In this document: piece after piece, positions 8,070 to 14,733 of the stretch | Numbering within the stretch: the stretch's first letter is position 1 | Layout of the letters: each line of letters opens with the position of its first letter | Assembly: GCA_035315065.1 (NCBI GenBank) | Contig: DATFYM010000234.1 | Coordinates: 1-21,817, forward strand | Direction of reading: 5' to 3' | From: DATFYM01 sp035315065 | GTDB taxonomy: Bacteria > Acidobacteriota > Terriglobia > UBA7540 | DNA length: 21,817 bases | Notes under the pieces: generated by a model | Databases searched by the model: none | Told to the model about the DNA's origin: nothing | The model's input: only the letters and a program-made list of their open reading frames with translations | Made by a program: the position numbers and the translations under genes

Positions 8070-9083
8070 ATGAAAACAACCCGAGCCCCACTCGTAACGC
8101 TTGCACTTCTGGCGAGCTTCCTGGTGACCACTTCCTGTGAAAAGGCGTACCACGAGGAAACCGAGAAGTTCATTTTCGTGGCTGCCAACATCAACCTGCC
8201 TTACTGGCAAGAGGCCAAAGCGGGGTTAAACGACGCCGCGCTGGCGATGCACGTAAAGGAGGATTTCACAGGACCGGAGTCCTACGATGTCAACCAGGAA
8301 CTCGCTTTCTTTCAATCCGCCGTGGCTTCACACCCGACGGGCATCTTGCTTCAGGCCACTCGCCCTGAACTCTTCAAGTCGGACATCGACAAGGCCGTGC
8401 AGCAGGGCATTCCAGTAGTGACAGTCGATTCCGACGCACCCGACTCGCGCCGCCTTCTCTTCCTCGGCACGGACAACGTGCGGGCCGGCGTCGAAAGCGG
8501 GAAGCACCTCGCTGAACTCCTTCACGGCGAGGGTAACGTGGTGGTGATTTACATCCCTGGCCAACTGAACCTGGAAGAACGGATGCAGGGGGCTACTCAA
8601 GCCTTGGGCGGTTACCCCAAGATCAAGATTACCCAGAAACTGGATGACAAGGGCGATCCCCGCGTCGCCAACGATCTCATCGGCGCGCTGCTCGCCAAGA
8701 ACGAGAAGATCGACGGCATCCTTTGCCTGGAAGCGTCCGGGGCCCCGGGGGCGGCGGAAGTCCTACACCGCCTGAGCCTGGAAGGTACAATCACGATCGT
8801 AGGCTTCGACAAGAACCCGGAGACGCTGGATCACATCGAGGACGGCTGGATCAAAGGAACCATCGCCCAGAAGCCGTACACGATGGCTTACTATGGGGTG
8901 CGGTTCCTGGACGACCTCCATCACAACATCGTTCACGAGTTCAAGGACTGGCGAACCGCGCCCGCTTCACCACTGCCGACGCGGGTGGATACGGGCACCG
9001 CCTGGGTCGACAAGAGTAACGTCGCCGCGTTCAGGGCGGCTCTGGCCAGCCACCAGCAGCCACTCGGTCCGCCGGCCCAGTAG
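8070..9083 (+). CDS. Periplasmic sugar-binding-type substrate-binding lipoprotein (RbsB-like, Peripla_BP_4)
   Basis: 337 aa. ATG 8070 is chosen over the longer open frame because AGGAGA lies about 5 bases upstream and a signal peptide follows directly. The hydrophobic core (residues 8-19) leads to TTSC with C23, a plausible but imperfect lipobox since position -3 is Thr. Two Rossmann-like lobes are visible: FIFVAANINLPYWQEAKAGL, then PTGILLQATRP and GIPVVTVDSDAPDSRRLLFL; then GNVVVIYIPGQLNLEERMQG, DGILCLEASGAPGAAEVL and TIVGFDKNPETLDHIEDGWI. This matches ribose/galactose-type binding proteins of ABC importers or sensors. No permease, ATPase or sensor kinase gene is nearby, so it is an orphan here and its ligand is unknown. 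Confidence 0.9.
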   Translation: MKTTRAPLVTLALLASFLVTTSCEKAYHEETEKFIFVAANINLPYWQEAKAGLNDAALAMHVKEDFTGPESYDVNQELAFFQSAVASHPTGILLQATRPELFKSDIDKAVQQGIPVVTVDSDAPDSRRLLFLGTDNVRAGVESGKHLAELLHGEGNVVVIYIPGQLNLEERMQGATQALGGYPKIKITQKLDDKGDPRVANDLIGALLAKNEKIDGILCLEASGAPGAAEVLHRLSLEGTITIVGFDKNPETLDHIEDGWIKGTIAQKPYTMAYYGVRFLDDLHHNIVHEFKDWRTAPASPLPTRVDTGTAWVDKSNVAAFRAALASHQQPLGPPAQ

Positions 9084-9166
9084 GCTGGGCGCGCTTCTTC
9101 GACACAGGTCGAAGAAAGGCGGCGGTTGCCGCACGTCGTAACCCAAAGACGCCCTGAAAAACAAGA

Positions 9167-9195
9167 AAGCCCTGACCTCAAGCCAGGGCTTTTTT
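9167..9195 (+). terminator. Intrinsic terminator after the binding-protein gene
   Basis: AAGCCCTG (9167-9174) and CAGGGCTT (9184-9191) form an 8-bp stem with a 9-base loop, ending in a T-run through 9195. It lies 84 bases after the plus-strand stop codon. The minus strand also has a T-rich tract after the hairpin, so it may act in both directions between this gene and the convergent TPR gene. Confidence 0.85.
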
Positions 9196-9203
9196 GCTCA
9201 CAA

Positions 9204-9256
9204 TGCCTCTGCGCCGGAGGCAGCATTTAGCGGGCAAGCCAGTGTTGCGTAACACT
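9204..9256. other. Two small hairpins in a convergent intergenic gap
   Basis: TGCCTC (9204-9209) pairs with GAGGCA (9217-9222), and AGTGTT (9241-9246) pairs with AACACT (9251-9256). They sit between the convergent binding-protein and TPR genes. No T-run follows, and the role is unknown. Confidence 0.35.
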
Positions 9257-9372
9257 TGATTCTTGACGACGGCCTTTGGCACGACCGCCGGATTCTGTTA
9301 GGAACTACACCACGATTGCGAGTTCCGGCTACCAGCCACTGCCACTCATCGCCAGCCGCCATTCGGAGAGAG

Positions 9373-10173
9373 CTAGGTCCCCGCAGTGCCTGCTGCCGGC
9401 TGTTTCCTCACGTTAATGGCCTTCTGCGTCCAGTCAGCCGCCGCCTTAACGTCCGCCTCGCGCGCCTCGCCCTTGTCGATATCTGTTTTCTGGCGATACA
9501 TCAGGTTCAAGTAGCTCATCGTGTCAAAGCTGTTGGGCTTCATCTGGATCGCCTTCTGGAGTGCGTCCAGCCCCTCGTCGACCAGTTTGCCGTTCTTCTC
9601 CGCCAGTTTGGCGCGGGCTTTTTCGGGAAGCGGGGGCAGGTCACCATTGGCGTTGGGGACGTTCAGCTTCAAATCGTTCCGCAACTCTCCGTCGCTCTTA
9701 TAGCAGATTCCCCAGTCAATCACCCCGATCCAGTAGTACGGCTCGGGGTTATTGGGTTCCACTTCGATCCTCTTCCGCTGGTACTCCTTCGCCTTATCGA
9801 AATCCTGAAGGTTGTAATACATCTGGCCCATATTGGCAAGAGCAGTGATTTCCGCGTCGCGGGGCGGATTCGCGTCAAGAACATCTTGGAAGGCGGCAAT
9901 CGTCTGCTTGGCGATCTTGATGTTCTCTTCCGATTGCCCTCCCTGAACGTACTGTTGTGAGTAGGCGGTTGCCAAATAGAGCTTCGCGTTTAACAAGGTC
10001 GGATCGAGAGCTATTGCCTGTCTGAAATGCTCGATGGCGGCCTGAAACTGGGCGTTGCGGTACGCGGCCACCCCCTTGTTGAGCTGATCCCGAGCCTTCA
10101 GTTTACTGCACCCACAAGAAAAGAGCGCCGCCACTATGACCCCGCACAATAGGGCGAGCTGGTATCGTTTCAT
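9373..10173 (-). CDS. TPR-repeat lipoprotein, last gene of the Ton-type cluster
   Basis: 266 aa from ATG 10173, chosen because GGGAGGGA precedes it and an export signal follows directly. A longer in-frame reading to 10227 would overlap exbD. The signal region LALLCGVIVAALFSCGC carries a lipobox-like LFSC (C20), so the protein is probably a lipoprotein. Tetratricopeptide-type helices are seen at about residues 28-60 (GVAAYRNAQFQAAIEHFRQA), 105-140 (NMGQMYYNLQDFDKAKEYQ) and 195-225 (EGLDALQKAIQMKPNSFDTM). TPR folds act as protein-binding scaffolds. It lies 37 bases after the second exbD in the same orientation, so it is likely co-transcribed and may assist the Ton complex or its outer-membrane partners (inference). 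Confidence 0.85.
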   Translation of the reverse strand: MKRYQLALLCGVIVAALFSCGCSKLKARDQLNKGVAAYRNAQFQAAIEHFRQAIALDPTLLNAKLYLATAYSQQYVQGGQSEENIKIAKQTIAAFQDVLDANPPRDAEITALANMGQMYYNLQDFDKAKEYQRKRIEVEPNNPEPYYWIGVIDWGICYKSDGELRNDLKLNVPNANGDLPPLPEKARAKLAEKNGKLVDEGLDALQKAIQMKPNSFDTMSYLNLMYRQKTDIDKGEAREADVKAAADWTQKAINVRKQPAAGTAGT

Positions 10174-10210
10174 CGAGGTCCCTCCCCTCGGCCATAGAAA
10201 AAGTGGGGGG

Positions 10211-10657
10211 CTAAGAGCCTTCCCCAAGTTCGTGCAGAATCAACCCGATCTTGTCGATGCCGGCGCCCTTGGCGATGTCGATCACGTGGGCCACGTCGCC
10301 AAACTCCAGGCGATTGTCCCCCTTGACGAACATCACCCGGTCGTTGCGGCTGGCGAAGATCTTCTCCAGTTGTGGACCCAACATTCGGACATCGATAGGA
10401 GTGTCCTGGTTGATCTTCACCTGGTGACTGACCGGAAAGTCGGCGTCCACAGAAACGACGATGGTCCGGCTGAGCACAGACTCGTCAGGTTGCTTTTCAT
10501 TCTTGTTGGGCTGCGGCACCAAGGCGTCGAGCCCTTTTTGGGTCAGAGGCGTGATCACCATGAAAATGATGATCAACACCAGAAGCACATCGATCAGAGG
10601 GGTAACGTTCATATCCACCATCGTTCCCCCTTTGCCCCCACCAACGGCCATCGCCAT
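10211..10657 (-). CDS. exbD: ExbD/TolR family proton-channel subunit (second copy)
   Basis: 148 aa from ATG 10657, with GAGGAGG 8 bases upstream; the open frame extends to 10753, but without a better start. A short Gly-rich cytoplasmic N-terminus is followed by the family signature VDMNVTPLIDVLLVLIIIFM, a single membrane helix whose Asp23 matches the proton-carrying Asp of ExbD/TolR. The periplasmic domain follows (about 45-148). With ExbB it forms the inner-membrane motor that uses the proton gradient to drive TonB. A 149-base gap separates it from the first exbD. The two paralogues differ clearly in their periplasmic parts, so they may form a mixed dimer or serve different partners. Confidence 0.92.
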   Translation of the reverse strand: MAMAVGGGKGGTMVDMNVTPLIDVLLVLIIIFMVITPLTQKGLDALVPQPNKNEKQPDESVLSRTIVVSVDADFPVSHQVKINQDTPIDVRMLGPQLEKIFASRNDRVMFVKGDNRLEFGDVAHVIDIAKGAGIDKIGLILHELGEGS

Positions 10658-10806
10658 AGTAGTACCCTCCTCGGAGCCTGTTGGCTCCACAGTGTTCCGA
10701 ATTCCGCCGCCACCCACAAGCCCTTGCGAGCCGCCAGTCGGGCAAGACGCCACGCCGACACAACGGACGCCGGAGTGAACGAGAACGAGCCAGCACCCGG
10801 AACCGC

Positions 10807-11256
10807 CTACATGGCGGTCGCCCCGCCCGCCGGGGCCCCGCGTCTGGTCTCAATCCTCTCGGTCATAAGGCCGAGCGAATCGACGCCCGCGGCGCGCACC
10901 TCGTCGATCACCTTCACCACATCACCGTACTTGGCGCGCGAGTCGCTCTTGACGTAGACGGTCTTATCGAGCTTCGACGAGATCCGATCGGTGACCTCAG
11001 CCTTGATCTTGTCAAGTTCGATGCGGCCGCTGCCTAGATAGATGGTCCCGTCGCGGGTGATGGCGATCTCGGTTGCGTCTTCCTTGTCCGCGTCGGGCAT
11101 GAGGCGCGGATTCTGGGTCTTCGTTAGATCAACGCTGACGCCCTTCTGGAGCATGGGTGTGATGACCATGAAGATAATCAACAGCACCAGCATGACGTCC
11201 ACAAGGGGGGTGACGTTGATGTCCGATACGGCACTCATGTGTCTCTTGACGGCCAT
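10807..11256 (-). CDS. exbD: ExbD/TolR family proton-channel subunit (first copy)
   Basis: 149 aa. SDINVTPLVDVMLVLLIIFM (residues 11-30) is the single membrane helix, with the critical Asp at position 20. The periplasmic domain extends to about 135 and ends in a Gly/Ala-rich tail. The start ATG (11256-11254) overlaps the exbB stop TAA (11258-11256) by one base, giving TAATG, which points to coupled translation with exbB. It works with ExbB as the proton-driven motor for the TonB-like protein encoded upstream. Confidence 0.94.
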   Translation of the reverse strand: MAVKRHMSAVSDINVTPLVDVMLVLLIIFMVITPMLQKGVSVDLTKTQNPRLMPDADKEDATEIAITRDGTIYLGSGRIELDKIKAEVTDRISSKLDKTVYVKSDSRAKYGDVVKVIDEVRAAGVDSLGLMTERIETRRGAPAGGATAM

Positions 11257-11984
11257 TACTTTCTCCCCGATCGTTTAATAAAGTAGTCGATCAACTCCGA
11301 GGAGGAGTTGTCCATCTCGACGTCAAAGGCCTCGATCTTGCTGGTAAAGTAGTTATACACCCACACCGCCGGGATGGCCACGAAAAGGCCGAAGGCGGTG
11401 GTGACCAGGGCTTCGGAAATACCGCCGGCGACGGCGGCAAGACCGGTGGATTTCTCGGCCGAGATGCCCTGGAACGCGTGAATGATGCCCAGCACAGTTC
11501 CGAACAGTCCCACGAAGGGAGCCGTGGAACCGATCGTCGCCAGGCTGGAGACGCCGCGCTTTAGTTCGGCGTGCACGATGGCCGCAGCGCGCTCCAGGGC
11601 GCGCTTGGAAGCCTCAATCTCCTCGCCGGAAATCTCGCTCGATACCTGGTGTGCCTGGAACTCCTGCAAACCGGCCGTCACCACCTTGGCCAAGTGGCTG
11701 CGCTTGTTCTGCTCGGCGATACTGATGGCCTCATCTACCTTGCCATCTTTCAAAGCACTCGCTACGGCGGGTGCGAAAACACGCGACTGCTTCCGCGCCC
11801 CCGAGTAGGCAATGTATCGGTCAATCATCACGCCGATGGACCATGCCGACATAATGCCCAGCACGATGACCACCGCACGCGCCGGCCAGCCCATCGCCTT
11901 CCACATACTGATCGGATCGAAACCTACCTCTGCCTGCTCCTGCAACAACCACAGACCTAACGTCATCAAAGTTGAGCCAATCAT
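11256..11984 (-). CDS. exbB: ExbB/TolQ/MotA family proton-channel protein
   Basis: 242 aa, ATG 11984, with AAGGAGGA about 11 bases upstream. It has three membrane spans as in ExbB/TolQ: about 36-56 (ARAVVIVLGIMSAWSIGVMI), then after a cytoplasmic loop the pair at about 147-175 (GSTAPFVGLFGTVLGIIHAF, the family's most conserved stretch) and about 190-215 (EALVTTAFGLFVAIPAVWVY). The pentamer of this protein surrounds an ExbD dimer to make the proton channel. The gene is followed with a one-base overlap by exbD and preceded by the tonB-like gene after 95 bases, so tonB-exbB-exbD-exbD looks like one operon. Confidence 0.95.
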   Translation of the reverse strand: MIGSTLMTLGLWLLQEQAEVGFDPISMWKAMGWPARAVVIVLGIMSAWSIGVMIDRYIAYSGARKQSRVFAPAVASALKDGKVDEAISIAEQNKRSHLAKVVTAGLQEFQAHQVSSEISGEEIEASKRALERAAAIVHAELKRGVSSLATIGSTAPFVGLFGTVLGIIHAFQGISAEKSTGLAAVAGGISEALVTTAFGLFVAIPAVWVYNYFTSKIEAFDVEMDNSSSELIDYFIKRSGRK

Positions 11985-12031
11985 GGTGTTATGCGTCCTC
12001 CTTAAAAAGGTTCTCGAAATCTTCGGTCTAA

Positions 12032-12079
12032 TGCGAAACTGTCGCGCCGCCCGCGAGGGCGGGCAAATGCTGCGAAACT
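12032..12079. repeat. 9-bp direct repeats flanking a GC-rich hairpin in the tonB-exbB gap
   Basis: TGCGAAACT occurs at 12032-12040 and again at 12071-12079. Between them GCCCGC (12049-12054) and GCGGGC (12059-12064) form a 6-bp stem with a 4-base loop. The second copy abuts the tonB stop codon (12082-12080). No T-run follows, so it could be a weak transcript-shaping hairpin or a tiny mobile relic. Confidence 0.45.
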
Positions 12080-13156
12080 CTACTCCGCCAACGAGAAGTT
12101 CACGTCGATCTCCGTCACCACTTCGACGGGATCACCGTTGAGCAGCGTTGGTTGATACCGCCAGCGTTGAACCGCATCCAGTGCTGACTTCACCAGGAGG
12201 GGATGGCCGCTGAGCACTTTCAAGTCCTGGATGGTTCCATCTTTGCTGATGACGGCCTCAAGTTTAACCGTTCCCTGGATGCGCGCCATTTTGGCCAGAG
12301 GCGGATACTCAGGCTTTGGCTGGAAGATCAGTCTGGCCTGCTCGACGCTTCCGCCCACGCGAATCCGCTTGGGAGCTGCTGCCTTGGGAGGCGGCGGGGG
12401 CGGGGGGGCCGCACCGCCCATGACGCCACCGATGATGCCACCAATCACTCCCGTGGCGCTGCCACCGGGAACGCCGCCGGGAACCCCGCCCACCACACCG
12501 ACGCTGGTCTCAGGTGTCTGCTCCGGTTCATCCTTGATCACCTTAACGGTTTTGGGAATCACCGTGGGCGCTTTCATGACGTCTTCCATGGTGACTTTGT
12601 GGACCACCACCTTGGGAGCAGGTGCCGCGGGAGGTGGAGGTGGGGGCGGTGGAGGAGGAGCGGCGAGAGATACCATTAACTGCGCCTTGGGCAGGGCCTC
12701 GGTGTAGATGAGCGGATACACGATCAGGCATCCCACCAGAATGATCTCGATGATGTAAGCGATGGGGATCGTGGCGCGCTTCCAATCCCCCGTTTTGCTC
12801 GCCGAGTAGATGAGGTAAATGAGAAACCCGATCAGATTGAGCAGGAAGACCACCACCACCCAAGGGACCGGGCTGAAGCCCCCGTGCCGAGCGTCTACCC
12901 AGACGTAGCACAGCATCAGGGTGAAGAACATGCAGACAACACCGAAAGCTATGCTCTCTGCGAGCAGCGCCCTTCCTTCGGGTACGCCCACGGACGAACC
13001 GGTCAAAACCGAGATCAGGTTAAACAGCACCGAAAGCAAGAAGAAATAGCCCGCGACGGTGAACACCAACCCTACCGTTAGGCTGATCAGCCAGTGAACA
13101 TTCTTGAGCACCGGAGCATGCGACGGCGAGGAATCAAGCAGATTCTCATCAAACAT
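12080..13156 (-). CDS. tonB: TonB-family energy transducer with a four-helix membrane N-terminus
   Basis: 358 aa from ATG 13156, chosen for the strong AGGAGGT 8 bases upstream; a longer open frame would run into the heptamer element. About residues 21-51, 63-88, 96-118 and 129-152 are hydrophobic, suggesting four membrane spans where classical TonB has one. A ten-proline run (about 167-176) and a Gly-rich GVPGGVPGG/IGGIIGGVMGG stretch (about 219-248) with a second proline run form the flexible periplasm-spanning part. The C-terminal domain (about 270-358) has KPEYPPLAKMARIQGTVKLE and VQRWRYQPTLLNGDPVEVVT, diagnostic of TonB C-terminal domains that touch the TonB box of outer-membrane receptors. 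It is followed by exbB and two exbD genes, so a Ton role is well supported; the reason for the extra helices is unknown. Confidence 0.9.
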   Translation of the reverse strand: MFDENLLDSSPSHAPVLKNVHWLISLTVGLVFTVAGYFFLLSVLFNLISVLTGSSVGVPEGRALLAESIAFGVVCMFFTLMLCYVWVDARHGGFSPVPWVVVVFLLNLIGFLIYLIYSASKTGDWKRATIPIAYIIEIILVGCLIVYPLIYTEALPKAQLMVSLAAPPPPPPPPPPAAPAPKVVVHKVTMEDVMKAPTVIPKTVKVIKDEPEQTPETSVGVVGGVPGGVPGGSATGVIGGIIGGVMGGAAPPPPPPPKAAAPKRIRVGGSVEQARLIFQPKPEYPPLAKMARIQGTVKLEAVISKDGTIQDLKVLSGHPLLVKSALDAVQRWRYQPTLLNGDPVEVVTEIDVNFSLAE

Positions 13157-13180
13157 GGTGGATACCTCCTGTAAGAGCAC

Positions 13181-13269
13181 AGTCGAAAGTCGAAAGTTGC
13201 AAGTCGAGAGTAAGAACAAGGACCCCGCATCCTTCCCCTTTCGACTTTCAACTTTCGACTTTCAACTTC
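13181..13269. repeat. Heptamer-iterated inverted-repeat element, type C (copy 1)
   Basis: Left arm AGTCGAA AGTCGAA AGTTGCA AGTCGAG (13181-13208), core AGTAAGAACAAGGACC onward, right arm CTTTCGA CTTTCAA CTTTCGA CTTTCAA (13238-13265). It takes up most of the gap between secF and the tonB-like gene. Its reverse complement matches the copy at 17192-17280, including the block TCGAGAGTAAGAACAA. Confidence 0.85.
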
Positions 13270-13276
13270 TTAACAC

Positions 13277-14545
13277 TTACTGGGACCCGGACCCAGGCGC
13301 CACCCGCCTGGGGGCCACCGCAGTGCGTCCCCGATCTGCCGGGGGGCGAACGCTCGCGGTCTTTTCCAAAACAGCGGCCTGTCCGTGGCGCGTCTGCCAA
13401 AACACCAACACCGGACTGGCAATCGCGAACGACGAATATGTTCCTATAATCACTCCGATGACCAATGTCAAGGCAAATCCGTGGATGACCTCTCCCCCGA
13501 AAAGGTACAGCGACAGGACCGCCAGAAAAGTAAGCCCTGACGTCAGGATGGTCCGGCTGAGAGTTTGGTTGATACTGCGGTTGACGAGGTCGGAGAATTT
13601 CTCGCGTTTGCTGAGGCGCACATTCTCTCGAATGCGATCGAACACCACAATCGTGTCGTTCATCGAGTAGCCTACCAAAGTGAGCAGGGCGGCAATCACC
13701 GTCAGCGTGATCTCTTTGTTCAAGAGCGAGAAAATTCCGATCGTGATGATGACGTCGTGAAACGTGGCAATAACCGCCGCCACGCCGTAAATTAGCTCAA
13801 ACCGGAACCAAATGTAAATCAGCATCGCGCCCAGCCCGGCTAAGGTCACATAGAGGGCCTGACGCCGCAGGTCCGCGCCTACTTTGGGACCCACAATCTC
13901 GGTATCGACGACCGCGAAGCTGGAAAGATAAAAATCGTTCTCCAAGGCCTCCAGTACCGCCGGCGTCACGCCGGGAACACCCTTGAGCTGCTGGAAGTCG
14001 CCGATCAGTCCGCTTTGCGGCGGGCGGTTACGGAAGCTGAAAATAGCGGCAGCCAGATCGTCGTAAGCCTTGCTCTCGGCTTCCGAGCCTTTGGCTGCGA
14101 GTCCCAGCGGATCGGCGGCCAGCAGATGGTCAGCCAGCGTGGTGGCGCTGGAATTGTTGAAGTCCGTTTTCCCGGCCGGGCCCTCGCCGTAGATTGCGTT
14201 CAGCGCGTCGATAATCTCCCGCTTGCCGGTGTCCAAGGCATCGGTAGAAGTGGTGGTGCGAAGATCGAGACTGACGATCACCTCGTGATCCGAAGCTGGA
14301 CCAAAGGTTTCCTCCGTGGCGTTGTGCAGGCCGAGCTTGTCGAGCTGGCTGCGAATCGCATCCAGGCTCGGCGCCTTGGCAAACTTCACCGTGACCACCG
14401 TCCCGCCGCGAAAATCGATTCCATAGGCCAGGCCATGTTTAGCAATCATGGAAATAATCCCGGCCACGGCAAGCGCAAGAGAGCACCCAATGAGGTACCA
14501 CTTCTTGCCCATCCAGTCAATTTTCGGTTGATGGAAAAACTCCAT
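13277..14545 (-). CDS. secF: Protein translocase subunit SecF, with an enlarged periplasmic domain
   Basis: 422 aa from ATG 14545, with AGGAAGGAA upstream. The first membrane helix (about 16-36) leads to YGIDFRGGTVVTVKF, the SecF P1 signature. The C-terminal helix bundle (about 225-385) has IVGPKVGADLRRQAL, IYIWFRFELIYG and GYSMNDTIVVFDRIREN, the conserved SecD/SecF channel segment. SecD and SecF use the proton gradient to pull exported proteins out of SecYEG. Most SecF proteins are near 300 residues; here residues about 117-210 are extra in the P1 region and include an HhH-like KGVPGVTPAVLEALEND. The insertion is free of stops and looks like a folded part, not a repeat relic. The gene follows secD, with a heptamer element between them. 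Confidence 0.95.
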   Translation of the reverse strand: MEFFHQPKIDWMGKKWYLIGCSLALAVAGIISMIAKHGLAYGIDFRGGTVVTVKFAKAPSLDAIRSQLDKLGLHNATEETFGPASDHEVIVSLDLRTTTSTDALDTGKREIIDALNAIYGEGPAGKTDFNNSSATTLADHLLAADPLGLAAKGSEAESKAYDDLAAAIFSFRNRPPQSGLIGDFQQLKGVPGVTPAVLEALENDFYLSSFAVVDTEIVGPKVGADLRRQALYVTLAGLGAMLIYIWFRFELIYGVAAVIATFHDVIITIGIFSLLNKEITLTVIAALLTLVGYSMNDTIVVFDRIRENVRLSKREKFSDLVNRSINQTLSRTILTSGLTFLAVLSLYLFGGEVIHGFALTLVIGVIIGTYSSFAIASPVLVFWQTRHGQAAVLEKTASVRPPADRGRTAVAPRRVAPGSGSQ

Positions 14546-14610
14546 GAAAAACGGTTCCTTCCTCTCGTCTAGACACCGCACTCAGTGCGGTCGTTCCATT
14601 TTTTCAAAAA

Positions 14611-14728
14611 CCATCAGCCTTCAGCTTTCAGCTTTCAGCGCTCAGCTTTCGGGCGCCGACATTCAGCTCTCAGGCTCGCCAGGGCTTTTTTCTTCATTGC
14701 TGACTGCTGATGGCTGAGTGCTGAGAGC
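14611..14728. repeat. Heptamer-iterated inverted-repeat element, type D
   Basis: Left arm TCAGCCT TCAGCTT TCAGCTT TCAGCGC TCAGCTT (14614-14648); right arm GCTGACT GCTGATG GCTGAGT GCTGAGA (14699-14726). Every unit is 7 bases and the arms are reverse-complementary in pattern. It sits in the 188-base gap between secD (stop at 14734) and secF. Confidence 0.8.
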
Positions 14729-14733
14729 TTTCT

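Noticed and set aside
9204..9256. Hairpins considered as integron attC-like or attachment sites
   Set aside because: The stems are 6 bp and lack the paired core sites of attC; there is no integrase gene nearby.
13157..13219. Longer start for the tonB-like gene (open to 13219)
   Set aside because: The added codons are translated heptamer repeat, and the AGGAGGT site fits only the ATG at 13156.
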